This document shows, one piece after another, positions 50,901-59,872 of a DNA stretch of 64,000 bases. Positions within the stretch are counted from its first letter, which is position 1. Every line of letters starts with the position of its first letter. The notes under the pieces were generated by a model that was not told the origin of the DNA, searched no databases, and saw nothing but the letters and a program-made list of their open reading frames with translations. Made by a program: the position numbers and the translations under genes. This stretch comes from Toxonevra muliebris (taxonomy: Eukaryota; Arthropoda; Insecta; Diptera; Pallopteridae): contig OY829328.1 of the NCBI GenBank assembly GCA_963691655.1, forward strand, positions 6,414,204-6,478,203, written 5' to 3'.

Positions 50901-53900
50901 TCTAATATATGGAACACAGTTATAAAGTTCGCTACTGGTTTTTATAGCGATTATATTAATCGCCGAACTGGATAAATTGATTAATTCAACTCTTTTCAAT
51001 ATTATGACATTAAGTTTTAAATCTCTTAGTATTGCATCCGAAATTTTTACTGTAGAATAAACATTCGAAGCTACAAGTCTGTTTTGGTTTCAGTTAAATT
51101 ACCTGCCTTATAAAAAAAAACAAAAAGGTATAGTGCAAAATATTTAGTTAGTTCAAATTTCATGTTCAAGAATTTTCATCTAATTTTTAGAAGAAAGATC
51201 GCTTATTACCTGCTAAGTTTTCTCTAAAAACACAATAATTTTCCGAACTTTTTCGATGTTAAAATGAATATTACTAAGCCAGACGTTGCCAAATGTACAT
51301 TTTTTTGCTATTATGTAAAATCATCATTATAATCGAATATTTTTAACTTTAAATACATAGGAAAAAATATCTGTGTCAGCCCAAGCGTTGCCATATTGGT
51401 TAAGTCACATAAAGGTTTCCATAAAGCTCATCTGAAAAAACTTAAGAAGAAGAAAACTTTAACTTCTGGGAATGTTCGAGTTAAGAATGACCAGATTTGT
51501 ACTCGTAGTTGTGTGGGAATAAAAAATAAAAATCTTTTTTATTTGCTTAGCCTTGTGACTTAAATAATTATGTGCACAACATAATAAAAAAAAAATTACG
51601 GGTGAGTTCATGACAAATATTTAATTTGTATGAATGAACTCATATTTGCAAAAATTATCAAATGTACACTGAACATGCCAGCATAATAATTTGCAACATA
51701 CATTCATATATACATATTCATATAAGTACGAGAATGTACATATATTCGAATATATGTACATATTCTATACACTGAGAACCAAATTAACAAAATTCAAATG
51801 AACAAACATTGCTACACAACAAGAATAAGACTTAATTAAAATTAAAGTACCACAGCCCACGGGATAATTTGACAGCGCGACCTTTTTAGTTTTCAGTTTT
51901 TTTTTTTTAATTCAATTTTTTTTATTTTTATGAAAGTCACTCGAGAGCTAGTAAAGAGTCATTAAAAAAACACCATCTCCAGGGCATTTTGAGAGAAGTA
52001 AATTAATAGGAATATAAAAAAATGAGGTCAGTTTTACAATGTCTATGGAAAAACTACTTTTAGTATGTGTATGAGTATGTGTGTATGTGTAATGTATTAC
52101 AAAACCAAAAAAAAAAAAAAAAAAGAAACCAGCCTATGTTCAAAGAAACTGTTAATTACACGCTTAAACGCAACAGTTACAAACTAGAAAAAAATAATAA
52201 TAGAAATATAGTGCGAAACAGTAGTCGAGTTGAGCGGTGTAATTATGGCTAAAACTAGTACCTACACATTCATACATACATACACTAGTGGATCCAAGGG
52301 GGGGATTATTTTTAAACCCCCTCTTTTATCCGCTAATGATTGCATATATTGTAACCTAATTATTGTAGAGACATTAAAACTATGTATTTTTCAAAGCCAG
52401 CATGGTTGTTGTGTTGTGTGAATCACTATTCTTATGTCAATAAACCGGTTTATGTGTTAAAACCCCTACCCTGGATCCGCCAGTGCTTACATACACACAT
52501 ATGTATATGTATACATTCATATAATTACAATTGTGTTAGTGAGATTTTCTAGAGTTTACGTAATTCACTTGCTATCTTTTTCTTTATTAAGAATATCTTT
52601 TCATTTTAATAATTGCAACTTTTATGTATTTTTTTTTCTCGCATTGTTAACTTAAAAATATATTTACATACACATATATAAAAAAAACAGTAACAACAAT
52701 TAGCGAATTGTATCAATAGCTAAAAATACGGAAGCATAGTGTATGCAAAAAAAAAAAAACAAAAAAAAGAAAACAAAAACAATTATTTACACAATTTGTA
52801 CACAGGATTATGGATATATGCAAATATTTGCGTAAACAAATTTTGTGCTAGTGCTAGTCTTAAATAAAATTTTGACAATCTTTTTAAAGTAAATTCTTCT
52901 TCTAGACTTAAAAGAAAAAATATTTGTAATTATACTTGATGATTAGATTAAAAATACTCTCTTCTTATCTCTTTATGCACTAGAGCAGCGATGGGCACTA
53001 ATACTACTACCTACATTTTGTGTAAGGTGTAGTGATTTACATAATTTTTCATAAAAGTTAAAAATAATTGAAAAAGCCAACCCCTAAGCTTCTCATTTTT
53101 TCCAAAGCAAAAAAAAAAAAAAACGAATAGCGTAAGGACAATCTGCTCGCATGAAGTTTCACCATCGATTGAATGCGTTTGTCGTGTACATTTGAGGGTA
53201 TAAATGTGAATATCAAAACCTCTGATTAGCACGCGTGCAATTAGTCGCCCTTATCTGCACTAGAATGTTAAAAATTTTGAAATTCAAATATAAAGTAATT
53301 TTTTTTCATTTTGACTTTAGTACATTTACCTCTCATTAAAAATATTTATGGGCTGATGCTAAAATTTATTAACTAAACTGAACAAAGAAAATTGCGCACA
53401 AAAATAATTTAAACGTTTTGGGTTTTTTTTTGTAACAATAATCATATTAGTCATAAACCAAATATATATTATTTGTTCACAAATTAGCACAATATTTCTT
53501 GAAAAACTTAAGGTAAAAATATGAGGTTTAAATTTGCTTATTTAGGGTATTCACAAGGTGTCTTATTTGGCGTCGTACTCCCTCATTTGTCATAAATTCT
53601 CTATAAAACATGATAGAACAGCTTCTTGGTGATCGTTGAGACGAATCGTTTGCATTACCAATGCGATTTAAAATAAAATCTGCGAAATAAAAGATTGCTG
53701 CATTCAAATCTAACTTTTCATGAAAAGTGGACTTTGCGCCTTTTTACTCAAATTTTTTTTTTACTAATTTGGAAGTAATAAACTGATTCGTATCACATAA
53801 ATTTTCACATTAATTAAATACTAGCCATTTCTGGGACCTCGAAAATTCACCATTGAAAAGGGTTTTCAGTCGATTCCTTCAAAACCGAAAAACTGATTTT

Positions 53901-56900
53901 TTGGTCCTTTCTCTTTTCCACGGCATATATTCTTCATCAATAATGGAAAGTGTGTCGATTTAGTTAGGTCTATCTGTTTGCCATTAGTCCTCGTAAACCG
54001 TCATAGATATAATGCGCCAAAATTTTTCAGTTGCTGGGATTTAAATAAAAGGGAATTAATTACAATTTTGGAATTCAATTTCACAAAAAAGAAGAGAAAT
54101 TCCTCAGTTTTCATGTACTTTTTTAACTCCTTTGACGAATTGCACATATTAAATTACAAATTACATACCAATAATGGAATTGAACATTTTTCCATTTCCA
54201 CTACTGAGAAATGAAATTGGAATTGAAAACTTACTTAGAAAGAGTTGTAATTTATAATTAACATTTACAATTGCTTGGAATTAGGAATGCATTTGTAATG
54301 GAATTGAATTTACTCAGCTCTGCGTGCTAGACTAAACCTAACTGACAAAACTTTTGCCGATACTAGAAACCTATAAACGTAATTTCATTAAAATCTGTTA
54401 TGAGATTTAAAATGTATGGTGTTTGTTATATATGGTTTATATGAGAGATGGGCGTGGCAGTGCTTCGAGCGAAGTTTCAGAGTTTTATCGGTTTTATTCG
54501 GCTTAATGCCAAGAAATCTGACTTTCGAATCATAGTGCGTTGGCGGAAATCAATTCCATGCTGACATTATACCGCCAAAGTGGTGGCCTCGAAATACTCA
54601 CTATAAAAATAAATTAAAAATAAATTTTAATCAAATAATATATGTATGTATGTAAATTAAATAAAACTTCATACAACAAAATGCTAATGTAAATTATTTA
54701 TTTATGGTCACATTCCGATGACTTGTTAGAATTGCAAAGCGCTGCTTGGTGACGTGTTCGTTATTTTTTTATTTTGAGATCTATGTAATATATATCTATA
54801 TGAACTTATATGTAATAATATATGTAATAATCAAAGTCAGAGCGGATATTATTGCACAAACAACAAGTGCACAGTAGACAGTTTCCACCTTATGAGTTTA
54901 TGTTTATACATACGCACATATAGAGTTGAAGTCCGTTCATGCACGTCTCGTACGCCCATGAACACAAACAATTCGCATTCACTTCGAATGCACAATTACA
55001 TGGACGGTCAAAAGGTATCATATTTGTTATGCATACCCGCTAGTGTCGAGGAAGGGAGGAAGGGTATTTTTGGAAAACCAAACAAGTATACGAAATTATT
55101 TATTGTTTTCTTTTGCTATTTTTGAAAAGCACCACTTGCAGTTTTAGCTTGTTTGGATTTATTAATTTTAGATGGTTTGTTTATTTATGAAAATCTTGAA
55201 TCAAACAAGCAAAAAACGTGTAAGGTTAAAACCGAAGAAGAGAAGGGGGCTGAGCAATTAATAGTTGAGATTAAAACTGCTGCAAAATGAAAGAAAACAA
55301 CACACTTCAATTCACTGATGTGCGATCAAAAATATTTGCATATACATATGAATGTTTGACTATGACTACATATGTGTGTGTGTGTGTGTGTATAAATTGC
55401 AGAAAAGTTATGTCAGTTTATGTTATTATGGCATCCGTCATTGTTTATTGCATTTGCAATTCGAAAGAAAAAACTAAAACGAAAGTTAAAATTTTAAAGT
55501 TTGACTATATAATACGCGTAGATACATTTGTAGATAATATATGCATAACATTAGAAAGAAGTGAGAGAAAGTAAACTGTTTTCTTTTTCATTAATCACAG
55601 TTTTAAAGCGCGATTGTAAGAAGCGCATGAATGTGATAATAACATTAAATTATTGTGATCCAACTGAGAATAGTTCAAGTGATCGCAATTGATATTAATT
55701 TTAACATATTTATTGTATGTCTTTATTTCTTTCCTTTACTGGTCAATTAAATTAAGGCTGCTTATGACGAATTGAAGAGTTTACCCAAACTGAGTTGTTT
55801 GTTTCATTTCAAAATGCTTTCAACTAACTGAATAACATAAAGATCTCTTATTATGTTATCTTTCTTAGGATCCTCAGCGATTTGATTCAGATTTAGGAAG
55901 CCCATCAAAAGGAGCTTTTAATTTAGTGATTTCCCCACTAAATATTAATTTTAGTTGATTATAAAAATACTTTCTGTTTTCAGTTTTATACTCGAGTTTC
56001 ATTTATTTTATTTTTGAATTAAGATTCTGGAAACGTATAAAAGGCAAATAATTATATATAGTTGATTTAAACACAATTAAACGTAATAAATTAGAAAAAA
56101 CAATTGGCATATTCTCCTTTGAGTAGCAAATTTTAATATTTTGACATGAATGCACTGTTTTTGTTATTGTGTCACACAATAACTAATGAAAAAGAGAACA
56201 AAAACAATAAAAAAATCGAACATGCAACTACATTGTCTGAGAAGAGAGAGAAAGAGAGTACTGAGAGTCAAACACAGAAAAAAAATAATTCGAAATTTAA
56301 ATTGAACTGCAAAACAGAAACCCATCGAAACCAAACGATCGATTTTCGAAGTTAAATAAATAAAAAATTTAGGAGAAATTCACTTTCTTAATTAAATTTA
56401 GTTATTACAATATTAAATAATAAAATATGTAGTAATGTGCAATAGCTTTGTAATACAAAAAAAAACGAAATACAATTAAAATTGTTCCAATGGTTTGTGA
56501 GCCAAATCGAAACATACTTACATTGTTTATAGCTTCAATTTTATATAATTATAAAGGTTATTTAATAAATCAACATTTTGTTTTTTCCCATAGGTCATCG
56601 GTATTTTGGGTATTGTCTATGGTGTGATTATACTCAACAGTATTGGTACGATTGAAGTTGACGGCCATGTTGGCTTCCCACCGCAAGCAGCTCTACCCAT
56701 CGTGTTGATAACACTCGGTTCGATTGTGGTATTTATTGCATTCCTGGGATGTTGCGGTGCTATACGTGAATCTGTTTGCATGACCATGAGCTATGCAGTC
56801 TTCCTATTGATATTGCTTATATTGCAATTGACAATTATTGTGCTACTCTGGACAAATAAAGATAAAATTCAAGATGCTATGGGCGAGGTAATCGATAAGG

Positions 56901-57362
56901 CATGGGAACGTGAGTCCCGTCAGGCGGGCATTTTTGATGCTTTACAAAAATCGGTAAATAAATTTTTAATGAATAGAACGATAATAATATTCAAATGCTC
57001 AATGCCATTATATTTTTCTTTTTAGTTGAAATGTTGCGGCAAGAATGGCGCTACCGATTATGCTATCATTGGTAAACTACCACCATCAAGCTGCTGTGAG
57101 CAGGATAACTGCTTGAACCCCTTGAATTTCTATGGTGGTTGCCGTAATAAATTCCAAGAATTCATGACTGGTAGCACTGATACTGCTAAATATGTGGGAT
57201 TGGGTCTTATTGCTGTTGAGGTAAGAAACTAACAAGATTGTGTGTTGTAAATAAGATAACAATTAACATTTAATTTATTTCTGTTTCCAGCTTGTTGGCT
57301 TTATTTTTGCCTGCTGCTTGGCCAATAATGTACGCAACTATAAGCGACGAAATGCTTATTAA
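20956..57362 (+). CDS. Tsp42Ee: Tetraspanin, Tsp42Ee-like, complete (228 residues)
   Basis: Four-pass membrane protein that organises other membrane proteins into microdomains. Four exons, all phase 0: 20956-21015, 56594-56953, 57026-57220 and 57291-57362 (TAA). TM1 spans the first splice ([12 protein letters not shown] then [14 protein letters not shown]). TM2 and the cytoplasmic loop follow ([20 protein letters not shown]), then TM3 ([20 protein letters not shown]). The large outer loop has CCG, a second CC pair (SSCCEQDNC) and a GC before TM4: six cysteines in the usual pattern. TM4 is [17 protein letters not shown], and the tail ends [13 protein letters not shown]. As I recall it, the tail and TM region match Drosophila Tsp42Ee; this was not checked. 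The length is normal. An acceptor at 20907 implies an upstream 5' UTR exon. The 35.6 kb first intron is exceptional for this small gene family. Confidence 0.93.
21930..22135 (+). repeat. SINE-family repeat, copy 3
   Basis: Shares CGCTGTTCG-like sequence, AAACTGTAGGTCCCTTCCAT and GGGCTGTTGTGCTACTATAG (then TAGTAATA) with copies 1 and 2, in the same order as copy 2. The tRNA-like head is not recognisable. It sits immediately upstream of the LINE fragment at 22.18 kb. Confidence 0.55.
22180..23660 (+). mobile_element. 5'-truncated non-LTR retrotransposon (reverse transcriptase part)
   Basis: Decayed reverse transcriptase in several frames. Recognisable are [58 protein letters not shown] (motif A Asp kept), [14 protein letters not shown], the catalytic box YADDMIIF, and the C-terminal [20 protein letters not shown] and [11 protein letters not shown]. 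Frameshifts or stops lie near 22530, 22595 and 23035. No endonuclease domain upstream and no RNase H. The 3' end is a short (ATGAA)n tail at about 23636-23654. The clade is likely the CR1/Jockey group, not resolved. Confidence 0.8.
25864..25905. repeat. Dispersed repeat pair (25864 and 31831)
   Basis: TTTCAATTGACCAATAGCAA followed by TCGCTGATGTCCACTGAGTG matches 31831-31872 with six differences in 42 bases, in direct orientation. Both are followed within 40 bases by AAACGAG and a CACTTT run, so the shared unit is probably longer and older than the visible match. Confidence 0.5.
26784..26859. ncRNA. 76-nt precursor-like hairpin (candidate microRNA or MITE core)
   Basis: GAGAATTGATTTGGCGTAT (26792-26810) pairs perfectly with ATACGCCAAATCAATTCTC (26833-26851) around a 22-nt loop. 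Beyond a 2-base mismatch, CGTCGC (26784-26789) pairs with GCGACG (26854-26859). A 27-bp stem with a small internal bulge and a short loop has the dimensions of an animal pre-miRNA. Nothing here shows expression, and the sense strand of transcription is unknown. Short MITEs can look the same. Confidence 0.35.
28100..28770. repeat. Internally duplicated segments
   Basis: Several short blocks recur with spacing of 180-380 bases: ATTACAATG[TC]GATA[TG]CAACTA at about 28119 and 28465; AATCAATGA[CA]A near 28335 and 28721; GATCAAGAAAAATAAA at about 28388 and 28733; and GTTACTTGGTTTTGTT at 28486 and 28671. The order is consistent with an old local duplication followed by decay. Confidence 0.45.
30634..30939 (-). 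mobile_element. LINE C-terminal remnant (R1-like)
   Basis: A 101-codon minus-strand open stretch holds [20 protein letters not shown] followed by KHLHHK. R1-type non-LTR elements have a C-terminal segment of the form TKGRWTHRLIPDV..W..RKHG, and the match is position by position. Only this fragment is left. The upstream reverse transcriptase is not seen within several kb. Confidence 0.5.
32270..32790 (+). mobile_element. LINE remnant with RNase H and C-terminal region
   Basis: Translating across frameshifts shows [20 protein letters not shown], which matches the GH.G..GNE.AD.LAR.G segment of LINE-encoded RNase H. It is followed by [20 protein letters not shown] (the CRLC.E..ET..H.L region) and [14 protein letters not shown] near the end. 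Several stops and indels make it non-functional. It is in the opposite orientation to the remnant at 30.6-30.9 kb and has RNase H, unlike the element at 22.2 kb. Confidence 0.6.
33290..34430. repeat. ~1.1 kb foldback (long inverted repeat)
   Basis: Two arms of about 560 bases face each other across a loop of 20-30 bases near 33860-33885. The most conserved part is a stretch starting ATGGCCGATAAAAC at 33588 on the plus strand and at 34163 on the minus strand. Both arms keep a 61-codon open frame, and the first 15 residues ([15 protein letters not shown]) are identical. Further pairing blocks are TTTCTTTATT[TC]CAACAGATACG, ACAATAT[AG]GACCTG and GTGCAACA on the outside. By eye the arms are about 80-90% alike in the best part and less outward. 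Candidate foldback transposon or hairpin-RNA locus. Confidence 0.75.
38152..38208. repeat. Dispersed repeat, copy A (pair with 50326-50376)
   Basis: CGCTAAAGCAATGATTTTTA followed by GAACGATGAACGCAATGCTT matches CGCTTAAGCAATGATTTTTA followed by CAACGATGAACATAATGCTT at 50326 in direct orientation. In both copies the left neighbour is a simple-sequence run ((TATG)n here, (TC)n there) preceded by CTCNTATGTCT or CTCATGTCT. Confidence 0.5.
38321..38560. repeat. Three-copy repeat with CAGCCTGAAAGTATGCTG unit
   Basis: Copies begin near 38327 (AACCTGAAAGTATGCTGTGC), 38467 (CAGCCTGAAAGTATGCTGTA) and 38524 (CAGCCTGAAAGTGTGCTGTT). Each is followed by CTATAATTATTG and TAATAATAATATTTA or a decayed form of it. 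The unit core can form a short CAGC/GCTG hairpin. Copies 2 and 3 are adjacent (57-base step). Copy 1 is about 140 bases away. Confidence 0.65.
40735..41000 (+). mobile_element. Mariner-like transposase remnant
   Basis: Two frames show parts of a mariner-type transposase. [19 protein letters not shown] comes first (family form LGMRRVAA.LVPK.LNF.QK). After a frameshift comes [20 protein letters not shown], equivalent to FIKRIITGDETWVYE and carrying the first catalytic Asp region. The rest is deleted or unreadable, and no TIRs were found. Confidence 0.6.
43330..43600. repeat. Degenerate repeats of TTGAATTAATATAAACTGATCA
   Basis: Versions occur at about 43337, 43432, 43470 and 43572, spaced by roughly 40-100 bases, with matching flanks (GAAAATCATTGAATTAATA). 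No ORF or inverted ends were seen. Confidence 0.4.
43940..44110 (-). repeat. Dispersed repeat shared with the left edge of the window
   Basis: On the minus strand, AAAACTTTAAACGCGTTTTT followed by CTCGAAACGAC resembles AAAACTTTAATCGCGTTTTT followed by CTCAAAAC at 37-67. The matching part is about 32 bases with a handful of differences. The wider element is not defined. Confidence 0.4.
46900..48690 (-). pseudogene. Harbinger (HARBI1-like, DDE_Tnp_4) transposase, disrupted
   Basis: The DDE nuclease cuts and pastes the element. Seen: [13 protein letters not shown], then a frameshift near 48640, then [20 protein letters not shown] and [20 protein letters not shown]. Next come [20 protein letters not shown], a 64-base intron with normal ends (48191-48254), and [20 protein letters not shown] up to GGDRNS. 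The mariner fragment follows. Beyond it are [13 protein letters not shown], a stop where Arg is expected, [18 protein letters not shown] and [10 protein letters not shown]. The family motif GC.DGTHI has Gly in place of the first catalytic Asp. The block between GDRNS and RNVVER that normally carries LLGDSGYPL is missing. It is therefore dead on several counts. Confidence 0.8.
47220..48045 (-). pseudogene. Mariner transposase fragment inserted in the Harbinger element
   Basis: The frame runs from [20 protein letters not shown] through one frameshift near 47960 to a long frame (47283-47966). That frame has [97 protein letters not shown] and [18 protein letters not shown]. This is a D,D34D mariner. 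The second and third catalytic Asp are present ([13 protein letters not shown]). The first is Asn (TGNEKW instead of TGDEKW). The N-terminal part of the DNA-binding domain is absent, so the insert is truncated on that side. Confidence 0.88.
50326..50376. repeat. Dispersed repeat, copy B (pair with 38152-38208)
   Basis: See the partner at 38152. The identity extends over about 45 bases with four or five differences. No ORF or inverted ends. Confidence 0.5.
51734..51761. repeat. 28-bp perfect palindrome
   Basis: ATGTACATATATTC and its exact reverse complement GAATATATGTACAT abut with no spacer. They lie inside a TATG/CATA-rich tract where palindromes arise easily. Confidence 0.6.
52283..52485. 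mobile_element. 203-bp hAT-type MITE
   Basis: The left end CACTAGTGGATCCAAGGGGG and the right end (reverse complement CACTGGCGGATCCAGGG) form the terminal inverted repeat. The CA.TGG.GGATCCAGGG form is typical of hAT ends. The 8-bp flanks are CATACATA (52275-52282) and CTTACATA (52486-52493), alike at 7 of 8 positions as expected for a hAT target duplication. No transposase inside. Confidence 0.65.
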
Positions 57363-58370
57363 GAACCAGTACACCATTCATTTTAAATAAACACCATTTT
57401 CATTTTCTCAATGTTGTCGGAAAACGCACACACAATGCAGAAATATCAAATAAAAGATGAATCATTCAATGTCCTTTTTCAAATATATACTATAAAATAC
57501 ATACCTACACACATACATACATCTTTAAACATTCGCACACACAAAATATACAACTACAAATGAATTTTGCAAAAAATATTTAATTTTTGCGATTAAATTA
57601 TTATTATACAAAGAAGTAAAGTAATATAACATTTAAAAGAAAAATAACAATTATTAAATGAATACAATTAAAAATAAATTTTTTAAACAAAATCACATAA
57701 ATATGTACAACAAAAACCAGAACTAAAAGTAAAAACAAAAACGTGTACAAGAATATAGTCAAGGCAACAACAAAGAAGTTTTTTCTTTTGTAGAGAATCT
57801 TCTAGAATCTCTGTATTATAATATGAACAATAATGTTATTAATTAATTAAAACTACTACATAAACACAAACACATACATACAAATTTGATGCATTATTAT
57901 ATATCCAAACGTGTATATGATTATAGTATTTTTTTTGTGTATTACTGCTTCAAGTTATATTTTTTCTTATTTTTTAGTTTCTTCGTTCTTTCCATTCCTT
58001 TGTTTTCTAAAAATACATAATTTTATTGACTACGATCAATGTATTATGAAGTTAAGTCTTTTCCCTACAGAAATGTTCCTAAGTGGAACAAGCAAACAAA
58101 ATAAATTTAAATATTTACTATGTTTGCTAAGATATATGTATTTGAATAAAAAATTAAAATGAAATTTATGTATATTCCACAAATTTTTTGTACTTTTGAA
58201 TCTCCTTTGTACCCAGAATAAAATGTAAAAATTTACAAATTTTAGTCTATCATATTTTTGAAATATCAATAAAGGATTTAATAAAACTTTAAAATAAAAT
58301 TGTAATGTTTTTTTTTTGTTTGAAGATTTTTTACAATAAACAAAAACTTGCCTATTCTTTTATTTTAGAG
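57363..58370 (+). other. Tetraspanin 3' UTR and flank
   Basis: AATAAA at 57386-57391 and 57449-57454 are the first plausible poly(A) signals after the stop codon. The remaining sequence is AT-rich with no gene seen. Confidence 0.45.
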
Positions 58371-58925
58371 TGAAACCAGATTAAACGATTGATTGAACCT
58401 GAATAATCGATTGATTAAACGTTCTAATTGGTTGGAAATATGATTAACTGATTGATTGCATTTCTGGATTAGTTGAATGATCAATTAATCGTTTTCATTA
58501 ATCAGAAACCAGTTTAAATGATTAGTTGAAGTATTTAATAAGTTAGAAACTCAATTAATTAATCAAACTTCATTACACTTATACAATTCATTATACTTAA
58601 AAATATAACATAATTACTTGAACAAATGTTTTGATTAATCAGAAATCAGATTAATCGATAATCGACCTTTTTAAATTGTAAAAAACCTGATTAATCAGAC
58701 AAAATCGTTTTGAGGAGCCAGAAATATGTTTAATCTAATCGATTGATTGTACTTTTGCATTAGTCGAAACATGAATAATCGATTAATCGAACGTTTTTAT
58801 TATTCAGAACTAATGAACTGATTAATTAATTAAAATGTTTTTATTCGGCAAAAACCTGATAAATCGATTGATTGCACTTTGCCATTTCTTTTTTTTTACC
58901 GTGAATATTCGATCAATCAGCGGTA
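58371..58925. repeat. Degenerate array of GATTAATCGATTGATT-type repeats
   Basis: About 550 bases in which variants of CAGAAACCTGATTAATCGAT followed by TGATTGAACTTTT recur at irregular 50-70 base steps (near 58374, 58402, 58455, 58501, 58630, 58690, 58730, 58775, 58853). The motif is itself palindromic (ATTAATCGAT, ATCGATTAAT), so copies read alike on both strands. It looks like an old AT-rich satellite or element interior. Confidence 0.6.
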
Positions 58926-59872
58926 CTTGCCATTAAAAAATGCATATTATTTATAATCCAATGCGATTATATAAACTAATATCGTTGCGCTTAAATTGTA
59001 CGAATTGTTTCTTCTTCTATTCAAAGCACTCGAAAAATCAATCAAAATCTCTTAGCAAAGAAAGTATGTGGCTACATTAAGTGCCAAATTAAATCGATCA
59101 CACACATCAACAATAGAAAAACCCCAACCTGCCGCAATAATAAAAAAATAATACCAATAAAATTTTATACATTCACATTCGCCACCACAATATTTTATTA
59201 TAAGTGACTACCGAAATGCAACAATTAGTTTATCGTCCTTTTGATGTCACTGTAAACACAATCAAGTCGTTGATAAATCGAATTTTCATTGCTGTCCTTA
59301 ACACCTTTTGTCGCTTATTTTTTTCTTTCAGGGTGTTTTCTTTTTTCTGGGTTCGGGTGTGAATATGTGTGTAAGGTGTTTGTGGTGGATAGTGTGAGAT
59401 TTAGCTTGTGATATCCATGTTCGTTATACTATATACTTACATACAGACACACACTCACAATTGCCATGGTAATCGCAACGGTATCAAACAAACGTAGTCG
59501 TGTTTTGTTTATTTTTGATTTTCTATTGTATCCGTTGTATGTATGCATGTTGTTAAGTTTTAACGTCCACCTAATTTTGCTTAAATGTTAACCTAAATAG
59601 AATTTGTTTACATTTGTAATACATACATATGTACATACATAGATATAAATGTGTGCATACATGGCTGTGTTTATGTTTTGTCATAATACCCTTGTGACTG
59701 AAAGGTCCTTGAGTTATTGTTTGAAATTCACTTGTTTTTTTTTTTTTTTTTGTATAAAAATTGTTGGAAAGCAACAAGCTACATTTGATATTTTCACGCC
59801 CAGCAAAATTATTTAAAACAAGATTATTTATGTTAATAAAAGTGGCCGAGATAATGTTATTTGATATACTTA

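Larger units (their letters stand above)
21016..56593 (+). other. 35.6 kb first coding intron of the tetraspanin
   Basis: Bounded by TCG|GTGAGT (21016) and cccatag (ending 56593), with phase 0 on both sides. No host-gene exon was found inside on either strand. The content is AT-rich unique DNA, microsatellites such as the AT/TATG run near 39850-39900 and (TC)n near 50296-50309, and many decayed mobile elements that are listed separately. Stretches with nothing recognisable are roughly 23.7-26.7, 34.5-38.1, 41.1-43.2, 44.3-46.5, 49.1-51.7 and 52.5-56.5 kb. Confidence 0.8.
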
